Shown here piece by piece: positions 1-9,039 of a DNA stretch of 64,000 bases. A model generated the notes under the pieces. The model was not told the DNA's origin, did not search any database, and saw only the letters and a program-made list of their open reading frames with translations. The DNA is from an uncultured Oscillospiraceae bacterium (GTDB lineage: Bacteria > Bacillota > Clostridia > Oscillospirales > Oscillospiraceae). The stretch spans positions 1-64,000 of the forward strand of contig CAAFLG010000022.1 in NCBI GenBank assembly GCA_900763705.1. The letters are read 5' to 3'. The position numbers and the translations under genes were made by a program. How positions within the stretch are numbered: position 1 is the first letter of the stretch; each line of letters begins with the position of its first letter.

Positions 1-228
1 ACCATCCCCGCCACGGCGGTCATCGAGACGTGCGGCGAGGCAAAGACGCTCGAATACACGGTGCGCGCGCTGCTGAGGTCGCGCTATGAAGAGGGCGGCT
101 TTTCGCGCGTCGTCATCGTGGACTGCGGCCTTGCCGACGAGCCGCGCCGCGTGGCGGAGCTCTTGTGCCGCAGCGAATACGAGGTCTATCTCTGCAAAAA
201 AGGGGACCTGACCGATTTTTTCACTTGA
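1..228 (+). CDS. C-terminal end of an unidentified protein (5' end outside window)
   Basis: Reading frame 1 is open from the first base to a TGA at 226-228, giving the last 75 residues. The fragment has a beta-alpha-beta look: a hydrophobic strand with a VVIVDCGLAD turn, then a helix and a second strand ending in LCKKGDLTDFF. No family is recognised with confidence. It ends 10 bp before the recD2 start and recD2's ribosome site (GGAGG) overlaps its stop, so the two genes are probably cotranscribed. The codon use (GC-rich third positions) matches recD2. Confidence 0.6.
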   Translation, partial: TIPATAVIETCGEAKTLEYTVRALLRSRYEEGGFSRVVIVDCGLADEPRRVAELLCRSEYEVYLCKKGDLTDFFT

Positions 229-238
229 GGAGGCAGAC

Positions 239-2455
239 ATGGGAGAAGAAACGACCATCATGGGCACGGTCCTGTCCGTCGTTTTCCAGAATGAGGAAAA
301 CGGCTATGCCGTGCTGCGCCTTGTGACGGACGACGGCGAGCTTTTGACGCTCGTCGGCTGCGTCCCCTGCGCCGCACCCGGCGAAAACCTGACGGCGACG
401 GGCACGTTTTCCTCCCACCCGCAGTATGGTGAGCAGTTTTCCGCGCTCGAGGTCGAGCGCTATCTCCCCTCCGACGAAGCGGAGATCTTAAACTACCTTG
501 CCTCCGGCGTGGTGCGCGGCGTTGGCCCCGCCACGGCGGAAAAGCTCGTCGCGCGCTTCGGCACGGAGACGCTGCGCGTGCTCGAGTCCGAGCCGGAGAA
601 GCTCACCGCCATCAAGGGCATGACGAGCCGGCGCGCGCAGGAAATTTCAAATGCCTTCAACGAGCAGATGGGGCTGCGGCGCGTGATGGAGTTTCTTGCC
701 CATTACGACCTGCCCGCCGCGCTCAGCGTGCCGCTCTACCGCCGCTTCGGCGCAAACGCCATGGCCGCGCTCGAGCGCAACCCGTACTTACTGTCCGACA
801 GCGCGTTCGGCGTGGACTTTTCCCTCTGCGACGAGATTGCGCTTTCGATGGGCTTTGGCGGCGACGCGTCGCTCCGCACCGAGGCGGGACTTCTCTTCGA
901 GCTCTCCCACAACCGCGACGCGGGCGGACACGTCTTCCTCCCGCGCGAAAAGCTCCTTGCCGCAACCGTCCAGCTTTTGGACTGCGGCGCGGACGCGGCG
1001 GAAAAGAGCCTCGATGATCTCATCGAGCTGCATCGCATCGTGCAGGAGCCGGTGGCGAACGTCACGGCCTGCTATCTGCGGTCGTCCTGGGAGGACGAGC
1101 AGTATGTCACGCAGCGCATTTCGGCGATGCTTGCGGACAAGCCCGACGCCCTGCGCGGCGTGGAGCGCGTCATCTCAGAGATCGAGCGCGAGCAGGGCGT
1201 GCAGTACGCGCCGCTCCAGCGTCAGGCCGTCGAGCTCGCGGCGAAGGAAGAATTGCTGCTGCTCACCGGCGGCCCCGGCACGGGCAAGACGACGAGCGTG
1301 CGCGCCATCGTCGCGCTCTTTGAGCGCATGGGATTGAACGTTCTCCTTGCCGCGCCGACAGGCCGCGCGGCCAAACGCATGGGCGAGCTGTGTTCGCGCG
1401 ACGCGCAGACCATCCACCGTATGCTCGGCATGACATGGAACGACCAGACCGGCGAGGTCACCTTCACCAAGGGGGAAAAAGAACCTCTTGAAGCCGACGC
1501 GCTCATCGTGGACGAGACGTCCATGGTCGATCTTGCCCTCATGCGCGCGCTGCTTGCGGCGCTGCGCCCGGGCTGCCGCCTTGTTCTGGTCGGCGACCCC
1601 GACCAGCTGCCGAGCGTGGGCGCGGGGAACGTCTTTTCCGACCTCATCCGCAGCGGGCGCATCGCGACCGTTGCCCTGCGCGATATCTTCCGTCAGGCCG
1701 GACAGTCGATGATCGTGCGCAATGCGCACCTTGTCAACACCGGTATGCCGCCGCAGCTCAAAAACGCTGCCGCGAACGACTTTTTCTTCCTCCCCCGGCG
1801 CGACAGCGTGCGGCTCGTCGAAACGGTGGTGGAGCTGTGCAAAACGAGGCTGCCCGACAAGATGGGCATCCCCGCGGACGAATTGCAGGTGCTCACCCCG
1901 ACGCGCCGCGGCGACGCGGGCACAAGGTCGCTGAACTTCGCCTTGCAGGCGGCGCTGAACCCGCCGGCACCCGGCAAAAAGGAGCGCCGCTTCGGCGAGC
2001 TCATCTTCCGCGAGGGTGACCGCGTCATGCAGACGCGCAACGACTATGACGTTGTCTGGCAGAAGGCGGACGGCACCGCCGGCACGGGCATCTTCAACGG
2101 CGACGTGGGCCGCATCGCTAAGATCGACCCGAGCGGGGAACTGCTGGAGATTGTCTTCGACGACCGCACCGCCGTCTACACCGCCGATATGCTCGCGGAG
2201 CTCGACATGGCCTACGCCATGACCGTACATAAGGCGCAGGGCAGCGAATACCGCGGCGTTGTGTTCGTCGGCGCGCCGTGTGCGCCGTCGCTGATGGTGC
2301 GCGGCGTTTTATATACCGCCATCACCCGCGCGCGCGAGCTGCTCGTCATCGTCGGCGACGATTCCGCCGTCAACAAAATGGCGGAGAACGACCGCCGCAG
2401 CCGCCGCTACAGCGGCCTCAAATGGCGGCTCAAGAAAGGCGGAGAAGAAAAATGA
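239..2455 (+). CDS. recD2: RecD2-type ATP-dependent DNA helicase (RecD/TraA family)
   Basis: 738 residues, normal for the RecD2 class that lacks RecBC partners. An N-terminal OB/helix-hairpin-helix region (about 1-330) precedes the superfamily 1 motor. Walker A GGPGTGKTT is at about residues 344-352, Walker B with DE at 425-426, and the C-terminal UvrD-like motif with TVHKAQGSEY at about 662. RecD2 unwinds DNA 5' to 3' in repair and replication-fork maintenance. The ATG at 239 is preceded by GGAGG. The stop overlaps the comF start (ATGA), indicating translational coupling. Confidence 0.95.
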   Translation: MGEETTIMGTVLSVVFQNEENGYAVLRLVTDDGELLTLVGCVPCAAPGENLTATGTFSSHPQYGEQFSALEVERYLPSDEAEILNYLASGVVRGVGPATAEKLVARFGTETLRVLESEPEKLTAIKGMTSRRAQEISNAFNEQMGLRRVMEFLAHYDLPAALSVPLYRRFGANAMAALERNPYLLSDSAFGVDFSLCDEIALSMGFGGDASLRTEAGLLFELSHNRDAGGHVFLPREKLLAATVQLLDCGADAAEKSLDDLIELHRIVQEPVANVTACYLRSSWEDEQYVTQRISAMLADKPDALRGVERVISEIEREQGVQYAPLQRQAVELAAKEELLLLTGGPGTGKTTSVRAIVALFERMGLNVLLAAPTGRAAKRMGELCSRDAQTIHRMLGMTWNDQTGEVTFTKGEKEPLEADALIVDETSMVDLALMRALLAALRPGCRLVLVGDPDQLPSVGAGNVFSDLIRSGRIATVALRDIFRQAGQSMIVRNAHLVNTGMPPQLKNAAANDFFFLPRRDSVRLVETVVELCKTRLPDKMGIPADELQVLTPTRRGDAGTRSLNFALQAALNPPAPGKKERRFGELIFREGDRVMQTRNDYDVVWQKADGTAGTGIFNGDVGRIAKIDPSGELLEIVFDDRTAVYTADMLAELDMAYAMTVHKAQGSEYRGVVFVGAPCAPSLMVRGVLYTAITRARELLVIVGDDSAVNKMAENDRRSRRYSGLKWRLKKGGEEK

Positions 2456-3096
2456 GCATCCTCAAATCATTTGCGTCCCTCCTTTTCCCGCCGCACTGCG
2501 CCTTCTGTGGAAAAGTCGGCGTGCAGGGCGTGTGCCCTGCGTGCGAAAAGGCCCTCCCCTACTGCAAAACGCCCCTCCACGAGCGCGCGGAGATCGGCGC
2601 GTGCCTCGCCCCGCTCAAGTACGAGGGCATCGTGCGCGATGCGCTGCTGAACTACAAGTTTCACGGCAGTCAGAGCCGCTGCACGGGCTTTGGCGATATC
2701 CTCGCGCAGGCCGCCGCCGAGCATTTCGGCGGGCAGTTCGACCTTGTGACCTTTGTTCCCGTGTCGAAAAAGCGCAGACGGGAGCGCGGCTACGACCAGT
2801 CGTACCTCCTTGCGCGCGAGACCTGCCGCCACTGGGATACCGCGCCCGCGGCGCTTTTGCAAAAGACGCGCGACAACCCCGCGCAGTCCTCGCTTTCCTC
2901 GCGCGAGGAGCGGCAGAAGAACGTCGCCGGCGTTTACGCCGCCGTGAACGAAGAGAAGATACGCGGCGCGCGCATTTTGCTCATCGACGATATCCTCACC
3001 ACGGGCGCTACGCTGCGCGAAGCCGCGCGCGTTCTGCGTGCAGCGGGTGCGCAGAGCGTCATCTGCGCCACCCTCGCCGCGGCGGACGAAGACTGA
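2452..3096 (+). CDS. comF: ComF family phosphoribosyltransferase-like protein
   Basis: 214 residues. The N-terminus carries a four-Cys zinc knuckle (C16, C19, C28, C31). The C-terminal half is a type I phosphoribosyltransferase fold with the PRPP loop IDDILTTGAT near 178-187. ComF proteins are needed for uptake of transforming DNA in competent Gram-positives, although the phosphoribosyl substrate is unknown. The start at 2452 is chosen because it begins at the family N-terminus and overlaps the recD2 stop by ATGA; an in-frame upstream extension to 2278 is only a shadow inside recD2. Pairing with recD2 suggests a DNA-metabolism operon. Confidence 0.9.
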   Translation: MSILKSFASLLFPPHCAFCGKVGVQGVCPACEKALPYCKTPLHERAEIGACLAPLKYEGIVRDALLNYKFHGSQSRCTGFGDILAQAAAEHFGGQFDLVTFVPVSKKRRRERGYDQSYLLARETCRHWDTAPAALLQKTRDNPAQSSLSSREERQKNVAGVYAAVNEEKIRGARILLIDDILTTGATLREAARVLRAAGAQSVICATLAAADED

Positions 3097-3152
3097 AGTC
3101 TTCAAAGAAAGGCGGCGCGGCGTTCTCTTTTCCCTTATTTTTCCCTGATACC

Positions 3153-3170
3153 GTGTGCAAAATCGCACAC
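3153..3170. promoter_or_regulatory. Perfect inverted repeat upstream of mreB promoter
   Basis: GTGTGC, a 6-bp spacer (AAAATC), then GCACAC. It lies 8 bp upstream of the -35 box of the mreB promoter, in the comF-mreB gap. It could be an operator or a small hairpin; there is no U-tract, so it is not a good terminator. Confidence 0.4.
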
Positions 3171-3177
3171 AATGCTA

Positions 3178-3206
3178 TTGCAAACTCGTTTTTCTGCCGC
3201 TATAAT
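3178..3206 (+). promoter_or_regulatory. SigA-type promoter for mreB
   Basis: TTGCAA (3178-3183), 17-bp spacer, perfect TATAAT (3201-3206). The start point would be about 60 nt before the chosen mreB ATG. Confidence 0.75.
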
Positions 3207-3275
3207 AAAAGCATTATGGGAAAGTATGAGCTTTTGCTCATTTCAGTTTTCAGAAAAGTAAAGAGGTATAGCGCT

Positions 3276-4304
3276 ATGTTTTCTTTCAGCAAGGACATCG
3301 GCATGGATCTTGGCACCGCGTCGGTGCTGATCTACATTAAGGATAAAGGCATCGTGCTCAACGAACCCTCGGTCGTTGCGCTCGACAAGAACACCGGCAA
3401 GCTCTTAAAGGTCGGCGCGGATGCGCAGGCCATGCTGGGCCGCACGCCGGGCAACATCATCGCCATCCGTCCCCTGCGCGAGGGCGTCATTTCCGATTAT
3501 GAAGTCACCGAGCGCATGATCAAGGAGTTTATCCACAAGGTCATGGGCTTCCAGCTCTTCAAGCCGCGCATCATCATCTGCGTTCCCTCCGGCATCACCG
3601 AGGTCGAGGAGCGCGCGGTCATCGACGCGGGCATCCAGGCCGGCGCGCGCCGCGTCTACCTCATCGAAGAGCCGGTCGCCGCCGCCATCGGCGCGGGCAT
3701 CGACATCACCCAGCCCGAGGGCCACATGATCATCGATATCGGCGGCGGTACGTCCGATATCGCGGTCATCTCCCTCTCCGGCGTTGTGGAGTCTTCCTCC
3801 ATCAAGATCGCGGGCGACCAGTTCAACGAGGCCGTCGTCAAGTATATGCGCCGCAAGCACAACCTGCTCGTCGGCGAGCGCACGGCCGAGCAGATGAAGA
3901 TGGAGATCGGCTGCGTCTTCCCGCCCGAGGAGGAGATGACCATGGAGGTCAAGGGCCGCAGCCTTGTCACGGGCCTGCCCGAGCTGATCACCGTTTCCTC
4001 CGCCGAAATGCTCGAGGCCTTCGAAGAGCCTGTCGAGCGCATCATGGAGGAAGTTCACCTCGTGCTCGAAAAGACCCCGCCCGAGCTGGTCGCCGATATC
4101 TCCAACAACGGCATCGTCATGACCGGCGGCGGCAGCTTAGTCCGCGGCTTTGACCAGCTCGTCACCGCCCGCACCGGCATCCACGCAACGGTCGCCGAGA
4201 ACGCCATCCAGTGCGTGGCCGAGGGCACGGGCAAGAGCCTTGAGAGTATTCAGGATATGCAGGACGGCACGATGAACCTGAGCCGCCGCAAGCAGATCAA
4301 CTAA
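3276..4304 (+). CDS. mreB: Rod shape-determining protein MreB/Mbl family
   Basis: 342 residues, typical of MreB. Actin-like ATPase core: phosphate 1 motif DLGTASVLI near residue 10 and phosphate 2 motif DIGGGTSDIAV near 154. MreB filaments under the membrane guide side-wall peptidoglycan synthesis. The start at 3276 follows AAAGAGG and begins with the family sequence MFSFSKDIGMD. An in-frame ATG at 3216 would add an unrelated tail, and the longer frame back to 2532 is a shadow of comF. There is no mreC/mreD downstream, so this is a stand-alone copy and could be an Mbl or MreBH paralogue. Confidence 0.93.
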   Translation: MFSFSKDIGMDLGTASVLIYIKDKGIVLNEPSVVALDKNTGKLLKVGADAQAMLGRTPGNIIAIRPLREGVISDYEVTERMIKEFIHKVMGFQLFKPRIIICVPSGITEVEERAVIDAGIQAGARRVYLIEEPVAAAIGAGIDITQPEGHMIIDIGGGTSDIAVISLSGVVESSSIKIAGDQFNEAVVKYMRRKHNLLVGERTAEQMKMEIGCVFPPEEEMTMEVKGRSLVTGLPELITVSSAEMLEAFEEPVERIMEEVHLVLEKTPPELVADISNNGIVMTGGGSLVRGFDQLVTARTGIHATVAENAIQCVAEGTGKSLESIQDMQDGTMNLSRRKQIN

Positions 4305-4324
4305 AACGCTGTTTGGAGGGTATT

Positions 4325-5776
4325 ATGGCAGTATTATCCGGTATCAAGCCTGAAAAGGTCTTCTATTATTTTGAAAAGCTCTGCGCCGTGCCCCACGGCA
4401 GCGGCAACACGAAGGAGATCAGCGATCTCTGCGTCGGCTTTGCCAAGGAGCTTGGCCTCAAGTACCGTCAGGAGGCGTGCAACAACGTCGTCATCTGGAA
4501 GGACGGCTCCTGCGGCTATGAAAGCGCCGCCCCCATCATTTTGCAGGGCCATATCGACATGGTCTGCACCAAGACCGAGGACTGCACCAAGGACATGGCG
4601 CGCGAAGGGCTCGACGTTCGCACCGACGGCGAGTGGGTCTGGGCGGACAAGACCTCGCTCGGCGGCGACAACGGCATCGCCGTTGCGATGATCTTTGCCA
4701 TCCTGTCCGACGAAACGCTGGCCCATCCCCCCATCGAGGCGGTCCTCACCGTCGATGAGGAGGTCGGCATGGACGGCGCGTTTGCGCTCGACTGCTCCGA
4801 CCTGAAGGGCAGGAAGCTTCTCAACCTCGACTCTGAGGTGGAGGGCGTGTTCACCGTGTCCTGCGCGGGCGGCGCGCGCCTCGACTGTACGCTCTCCGCC
4901 GCGCGCGAAGCGCTCGGCGAAAAATATCAGGGCTACCGCGTGACCATTTCGGGTCTCAAGGGCGGCCACTCCGGCGCGGATATCCACGACGGCCGCGCCA
5001 ACGCCAGCTGCCTCATGGGCCGCACGCTTTACAGCGCGATGGAGCGCTGCCCCTCGCTGCGCGTGGGCGATCTCACCGGCGGCGAGTTTGATAACGTCAT
5101 CTGCCTGCGAAACGATGCGCTTGTCGCCGTTTCCAAGGAAGAAGCCGGCGCGTTTGAGGCCTTCATCAAGGAGTTCGACGCGACGCTCAAGAATGAATAT
5201 GCCATCACTGACAGCGGCCTTTCGCTCGTCTGCGCGCCCGCTGCGGTTTCGTCCGCCGTCTCCGCGCAGGAGACGTCCCGCTTCCTCCATGTGCTCCTTG
5301 CGCTGCCGCAGGGCGTGCAGGAGATGAGCGCCGACTTCCCCGGCCTTGTGCAGACCTCGCTCAACCTCGGCGTCATGCGCATGGACGATCAGGCCCTCCG
5401 CTTCTCCTACTCCGTGCGCTCGAGCATCGCCTCGCAGAAGGAGATGCTCATCCAGCGCGTGAAGTCCATCGTCGAGTATGCCGGCGGCACGGTCAGCGTG
5501 CGCAGCAGCTACCCGGGCTGGCAGTATGACCGCTCTTCCGCCCTCCGCAAGGATGTCGAGGCGGTCTACCGCGACATCACCGGCCACGAGGGGAAGATCG
5601 AAGCCATCCACGGCGGCCTTGAGTGCGGCCTTTTCATCGAGAAGATCCCCGGACTCGACGCGCTCTCCCTCGGCCCCGAGCTGCACGATGTACATTCGGT
5701 GCACGAGCGTCTGAGCGTTGCCTCCACCGCGCGCGTCTATGCGCTCGTGTGCGAGCTGCTCAAGCGCAGCAAGTAA
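4325..5776 (+). CDS. pepD: Aminoacyl-histidine (beta-Ala-His) dipeptidase, M20 family PepD
   Basis: 483 residues, the usual PepD length. M20 metal and catalytic motifs are in order: GHIDMVC near 77, LGGDNGIA near 113, and DEEVGMDGA near 144 with the catalytic and metal-binding glutamates. It is a cytoplasmic di-zinc exopeptidase cleaving dipeptides such as carnosine-type and other X-His or hydrophobic dipeptides. The ATG at 4325 follows GGAGGG at 4315-4320; a TTG at 4313 is in frame but overlaps that ribosome site. The gene is 20 bp after mreB and ends before a strong hairpin. Confidence 0.9.
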   Translation: MAVLSGIKPEKVFYYFEKLCAVPHGSGNTKEISDLCVGFAKELGLKYRQEACNNVVIWKDGSCGYESAAPIILQGHIDMVCTKTEDCTKDMAREGLDVRTDGEWVWADKTSLGGDNGIAVAMIFAILSDETLAHPPIEAVLTVDEEVGMDGAFALDCSDLKGRKLLNLDSEVEGVFTVSCAGGARLDCTLSAAREALGEKYQGYRVTISGLKGGHSGADIHDGRANASCLMGRTLYSAMERCPSLRVGDLTGGEFDNVICLRNDALVAVSKEEAGAFEAFIKEFDATLKNEYAITDSGLSLVCAPAAVSSAVSAQETSRFLHVLLALPQGVQEMSADFPGLVQTSLNLGVMRMDDQALRFSYSVRSSIASQKEMLIQRVKSIVEYAGGTVSVRSSYPGWQYDRSSALRKDVEAVYRDITGHEGKIEAIHGGLECGLFIEKIPGLDALSLGPELHDVHSVHERLSVASTARVYALVCELLKRSK

Positions 5777-5796
5777 AAGACCCCGCAAGAAACAAC

Positions 5797-5831
5797 AAAA
5801 GGCGGGACCTCTAAAAGAGGTCCCGCCTTTT
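5797..5831. terminator. Bidirectional terminator between pepD and htrA
   Basis: 11-bp stem GGCGGGACCTC / GAGGTCCCGCC with loop TAAAA, flanked by AAAA on the left and TTTT on the right, so it works for both convergent genes. Confidence 0.9.
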
Positions 5832-5846
5832 GCTGCTTTGCGGCAC

Positions 5847-7211
5847 TTAGCCGCCGTAGCCGAAGAAGTTATTGAAGAAATCCCAGGGATTGGAGTAGTA
5901 GCCGTTGCCGCCATTGCTGTAACCGCCGTTGCCGTTGTAGCTGTTGTCGGTGCTCTGGTCCGAATTGCTCGTCTCCGCCGATTCGGGCACGGCGTCGAAG
6001 GTGAGCGGTACTTCGATCGTCTTACCCTCGCGGTAGACGGTCAGCGTCACGGTGTCGCCCGCGCTGTAGCTCTTCTTGGCCGCAACGAGGTCTTCATAGG
6101 ACGCGATATCCTTGTCGTCCATCTTCGTGATGACGTCGCCCAGCTTGAGCCCCGCCTTGGCGGCGGCGCTGTCCGGGTCAACGGAGCAGACGAAGACGCC
6201 CTCGGTCACGTCGTAGCGGTACTGCTGCGCCATCTGCGCGGTCATGTTCTGCGGCGTGATGCCCATGTACGCCTTGCTCGTCACATAGCCGTTGGTCATG
6301 ATGTCCTTGACGAGGGAGACCACGTCGTTGATGGGAATGGCAAAGCCGATGCCCTCCACGGTGGTGTTGGAGTAGCTTGAATACTTGGCCGACACGATGC
6401 CCACGACCTCGCCGTAGCTGTTGAAGAGCGGGCCGCCGGAGTTGCCGGGATTGATGGAGCAGTCGACCTGGATCATGTTAAAGGGCGTGCCGTCGACATT
6501 GATGGCGCGGTTGACGCAGGAGACGACGCCCGTGCTCATCGAGAACGTCAGCTCGCCGAGGGGGTTGCCCACGGCCGCGACGGATTCGCCGATGGCAAGC
6601 TTGCTCGAGTTGCCCAGCACCACGGGCGCTGCGCCCGTCACATCGATCTTGAGAACGGCGATATCATAGTCCTTGTCGCTGCCGATGACCTTTGCATCGT
6701 AGCTCTCGCCGCTGTAGAGCGTCACCTCCACGCTGCTCGCGCCTTCCACCACATGGTGGTTCGTGAGAATGTAGCCGTCCTCCGTGATGAAAAAGCCCGT
6801 GCCGCTCGCGGCGGTCTGCACGCGCTGGCCGAAGTAGTTCGTGGTGGCGGAGACGTTGATCGACACCACGCTGTTGACGTTCGAGGCGTAGACCTCACTC
6901 ATCGTCATCTGCTTGCTGCCGTCCACCTTCAGCGTCTGTACCTGCGCGACCTCGCGGTCGCTGACCTGAATACCCGTGTGGTTCACCTTGGCGGCGGCGC
7001 TCACGCCCGCGCCGACAAAGCCGCCGACGAGCGCGCACACCAGCGCGAGCGCCACGAGCTTTCCGGGGAAGCGACCTTTCTTCTTCTTGCCGTTCGCGCC
7101 GTCCTGCGGCTTCTCCCATGGGTCCTCGGCGTAGTTCTTCGTGTCGATGGTGTCGCTGCCATCGCCCTTGCGGTAGCTGTAGTGATACAGGTTGTTTTCG
7201 TCTTCGTACAT
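5847..7211 (-). CDS. htrA: Membrane-anchored HtrA/DegP-like serine protease with PDZ domain
   Basis: 454 residues. Acidic cytoplasmic N-terminus (1-50), one membrane segment (about 52-73), a trypsin-like domain with the triad H153 (TNHHVV), D about 182 (DYDIAVL) and S about 257 (GNSGGPL), then one PDZ domain (about 310-410). The tail is rich in Gly, Asn and Tyr (last 45 residues). It is an extracytoplasmic quality-control protease for misfolded exported proteins. The ATG at 7211 has AGGAGGT 9 bp upstream. It is monocistronic and convergent with pepD. No clear promoter box was found in the 230-bp gap upstream. Confidence 0.93.
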   Translation of the reverse strand: MYEDENNLYHYSYRKGDGSDTIDTKNYAEDPWEKPQDGANGKKKKGRFPGKLVALALVCALVGGFVGAGVSAAAKVNHTGIQVSDREVAQVQTLKVDGSKQMTMSEVYASNVNSVVSINVSATTNYFGQRVQTAASGTGFFITEDGYILTNHHVVEGASSVEVTLYSGESYDAKVIGSDKDYDIAVLKIDVTGAAPVVLGNSSKLAIGESVAAVGNPLGELTFSMSTGVVSCVNRAINVDGTPFNMIQVDCSINPGNSGGPLFNSYGEVVGIVSAKYSSYSNTTVEGIGFAIPINDVVSLVKDIMTNGYVTSKAYMGITPQNMTAQMAQQYRYDVTEGVFVCSVDPDSAAAKAGLKLGDVITKMDDKDIASYEDLVAAKKSYSAGDTVTLTVYREGKTIEVPLTFDAVPESAETSNSDQSTDNSYNGNGGYSNGGNGYYSNPWDFFNNFFGYGG

Positions 7212-7383
7212 GGTCGTGACCTCCTATGAAACGGTTTCCGCGTCCGCGGTCCTTTGTCTTTCGATGCTGCTATCATAGGGGATATTTGTGTATATTTCTT
7301 GAACTCCGTTTGGCGATTTCATAAATTCGGCGCGAATTTCCCTGCGGAACCCCTAAGTTTCCCTTATGTTCACACATTTGCCC

Positions 7384-7412
7384 TTGCGAAATGCCCCTTC
7401 TCATACTAAAAT
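7384..7412 (+). promoter_or_regulatory. SigA-type promoter for the flavoprotein operon
   Basis: TTGCGA (7384-7389), 17-bp spacer, TAAAAT (7407-7412), 32 bp before the ATG at 7444. Confidence 0.6.
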
Positions 7413-7443
7413 GAAACGCAATCAGGAAAAAGGAGGCGGCGCC

Positions 7444-9039
7444 ATGCTCCGCATCGACAATTTGACCCTTCCCATCGGCTCGGGCGAAGAGGCGCTGCGC
7501 GCCGCCTGCGCTCGCGCCCTGCGCGTGCGCGCGGACGCGCTCACATCCGCCTCGCTCCTGCGCCGCTCGATCGACGCGCGCGATGGCGTGAAGCTCGTCT
7601 GCTCCGCCGCGGTCGAGGTCAAAAACGAAGCGGCGGTCTTCAAGCGCTGCCGCAATAAAAATGTGCAGCCCTACGCGCCCAGGCGCTATGCCCCGCCCGC
7701 GCGAATCGACGCGCCGGCGGTCTCCCCCGTCGTCGTCGGCGCTGGACCGGCGGGCCTTTTCTGCGCGCTGCTGCTCGCTCGCTGCGGCGCAAGACCCATT
7801 TTATTGGAGCGCGGGCGCGCCGTCGAGCAGCGAAAGCAGGACGTTGAGCGCTTCTGGCACACGGGCGAGCTGGATCTTACGTCGAACGTGCAATTTGGCG
7901 AGGGCGGCGCGGGCGCATTTTCCGACGGCAAGCTCAACACCGGCACGAAGGATGAGCGCCACGGATTTATTTTAGAAGAATTTGTCCGCTTCGGCGCGAG
8001 CGGGGATATTTTGCTCGACGCCAAGCCCCACGTCGGCACGGACAGGCTCTATATCGTGCTGCAAAACCTCCGCCGCGAGATTATCGACCGCGGCGGCGAG
8101 GTGCGCTTTTCCCACACGCTCACGGATATCGACATGGGCGGCGGCAGCGTCACGGCGCTGCGCGTCTCCTCCCCCGAGGGGGACTATGTTCTCCCCGCGC
8201 GCCACGTTGTCCTCGCCCCCGGCCACAGCGCGCGCGACACCTTTGCCATGCTGCGCGAGCGGGGCGTGCCGATGGAGCCGAAGCCCTTCGCTGTCGGCGT
8301 GCGCATCGAGCACCGCCAGCGCGACATGGACGCGGCGCAGTATAAGGCGGCGGCGGGCACGCCCGGCCTTCCGCCCACGTCGTATAAGCTCTCCTGCCAC
8401 ACAGGGAAAGGGCGCGGCGTGTTCTCGTTCTGCGTCTGTCCCGGCGGCGAGGTCGTCGCCGCCGCGTCGGAGGAAAACCGCGTCGTGACGAACGGCATGA
8501 GCGAGTTCGCGCGCGACGGCGTGAACATCAACGGAGGCCTTCTCGTCTCCGTCACGCCCGAGGATTTCCCCTCGGACGATGCCCTTGCGGGCGTTTCCTT
8601 CCAGCGCGCGCTGGAGGACGCGGCCTACCGCCTCGGCGGAGGCGGCTATCGTGCGCCCGCGCAGCGCGTCGGGGACTTTCTTGCCCACCGCGCGTCTACA
8701 GGCGCGGGAAGCGTCGCGCCGACCTATCGACCCGACGTTACCTGGTGCGACCTGCACGACTGTCTCCCGCCCTTTGTCTGCGAGGCACTCGAGGAGGGCA
8801 TCCCGATGCTCGGGAAAAAGCTCCGGGGCTTCGATTCTCCCGATGCCGTGCTGACGGCGGTGGAGACGCGCTCTTCGTCCCCTGTGCGCATCGTGCGCGA
8901 AAGTGAAAGCTACCAGTCCGCCCTGCGCGGGCTCTATCCCTGCGGCGAGGGCGCGGGCTACGCCGGCGGCATCATGAGCGCCGCGGCCGACGGCCTGCGC
9001 GTCGCGGAACGAATTTTGGAGGAATTGCAGCATGAGTGA
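7444..9039 (+). CDS. NAD(P)/FAD-dependent oxidoreductase (FAD-dependent protein)
   Basis: 531 residues. An N-terminal ferredoxin-like region of about 95 residues precedes an FAD-binding Rossmann motif VVGAGPAGLFCALLLARCG at about 98. A second conserved signature, NVQFGEGGAGAFSDGKLNTG, lies near 150. This matches the large clostridial family of uncharacterised FAD-dependent dehydrogenases; the substrate is unknown. The ATG at 7444 follows AGGAGGCGGC; the in-frame upstream extension to 7366 overlaps the predicted promoter and is rejected. The stop overlaps the next gene by 8 bp. Confidence 0.85.
   Translation: MLRIDNLTLPIGSGEEALRAACARALRVRADALTSASLLRRSIDARDGVKLVCSAAVEVKNEAAVFKRCRNKNVQPYAPRRYAPPARIDAPAVSPVVVGAGPAGLFCALLLARCGARPILLERGRAVEQRKQDVERFWHTGELDLTSNVQFGEGGAGAFSDGKLNTGTKDERHGFILEEFVRFGASGDILLDAKPHVGTDRLYIVLQNLRREIIDRGGEVRFSHTLTDIDMGGGSVTALRVSSPEGDYVLPARHVVLAPGHSARDTFAMLRERGVPMEPKPFAVGVRIEHRQRDMDAAQYKAAAGTPGLPPTSYKLSCHTGKGRGVFSFCVCPGGEVVAAASEENRVVTNGMSEFARDGVNINGGLLVSVTPEDFPSDDALAGVSFQRALEDAAYRLGGGGYRAPAQRVGDFLAHRASTGAGSVAPTYRPDVTWCDLHDCLPPFVCEALEEGIPMLGKKLRGFDSPDAVLTAVETRSSSPVRIVRESESYQSALRGLYPCGEGAGYAGGIMSAAADGLRVAERILEELQHE

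Noticed and set aside
2278..2451. Longer N-terminus for comF
   Set aside because: The Arg-rich extension is a frame shadow of recD2; the ATGA overlap start matches the ComF family N-terminus.
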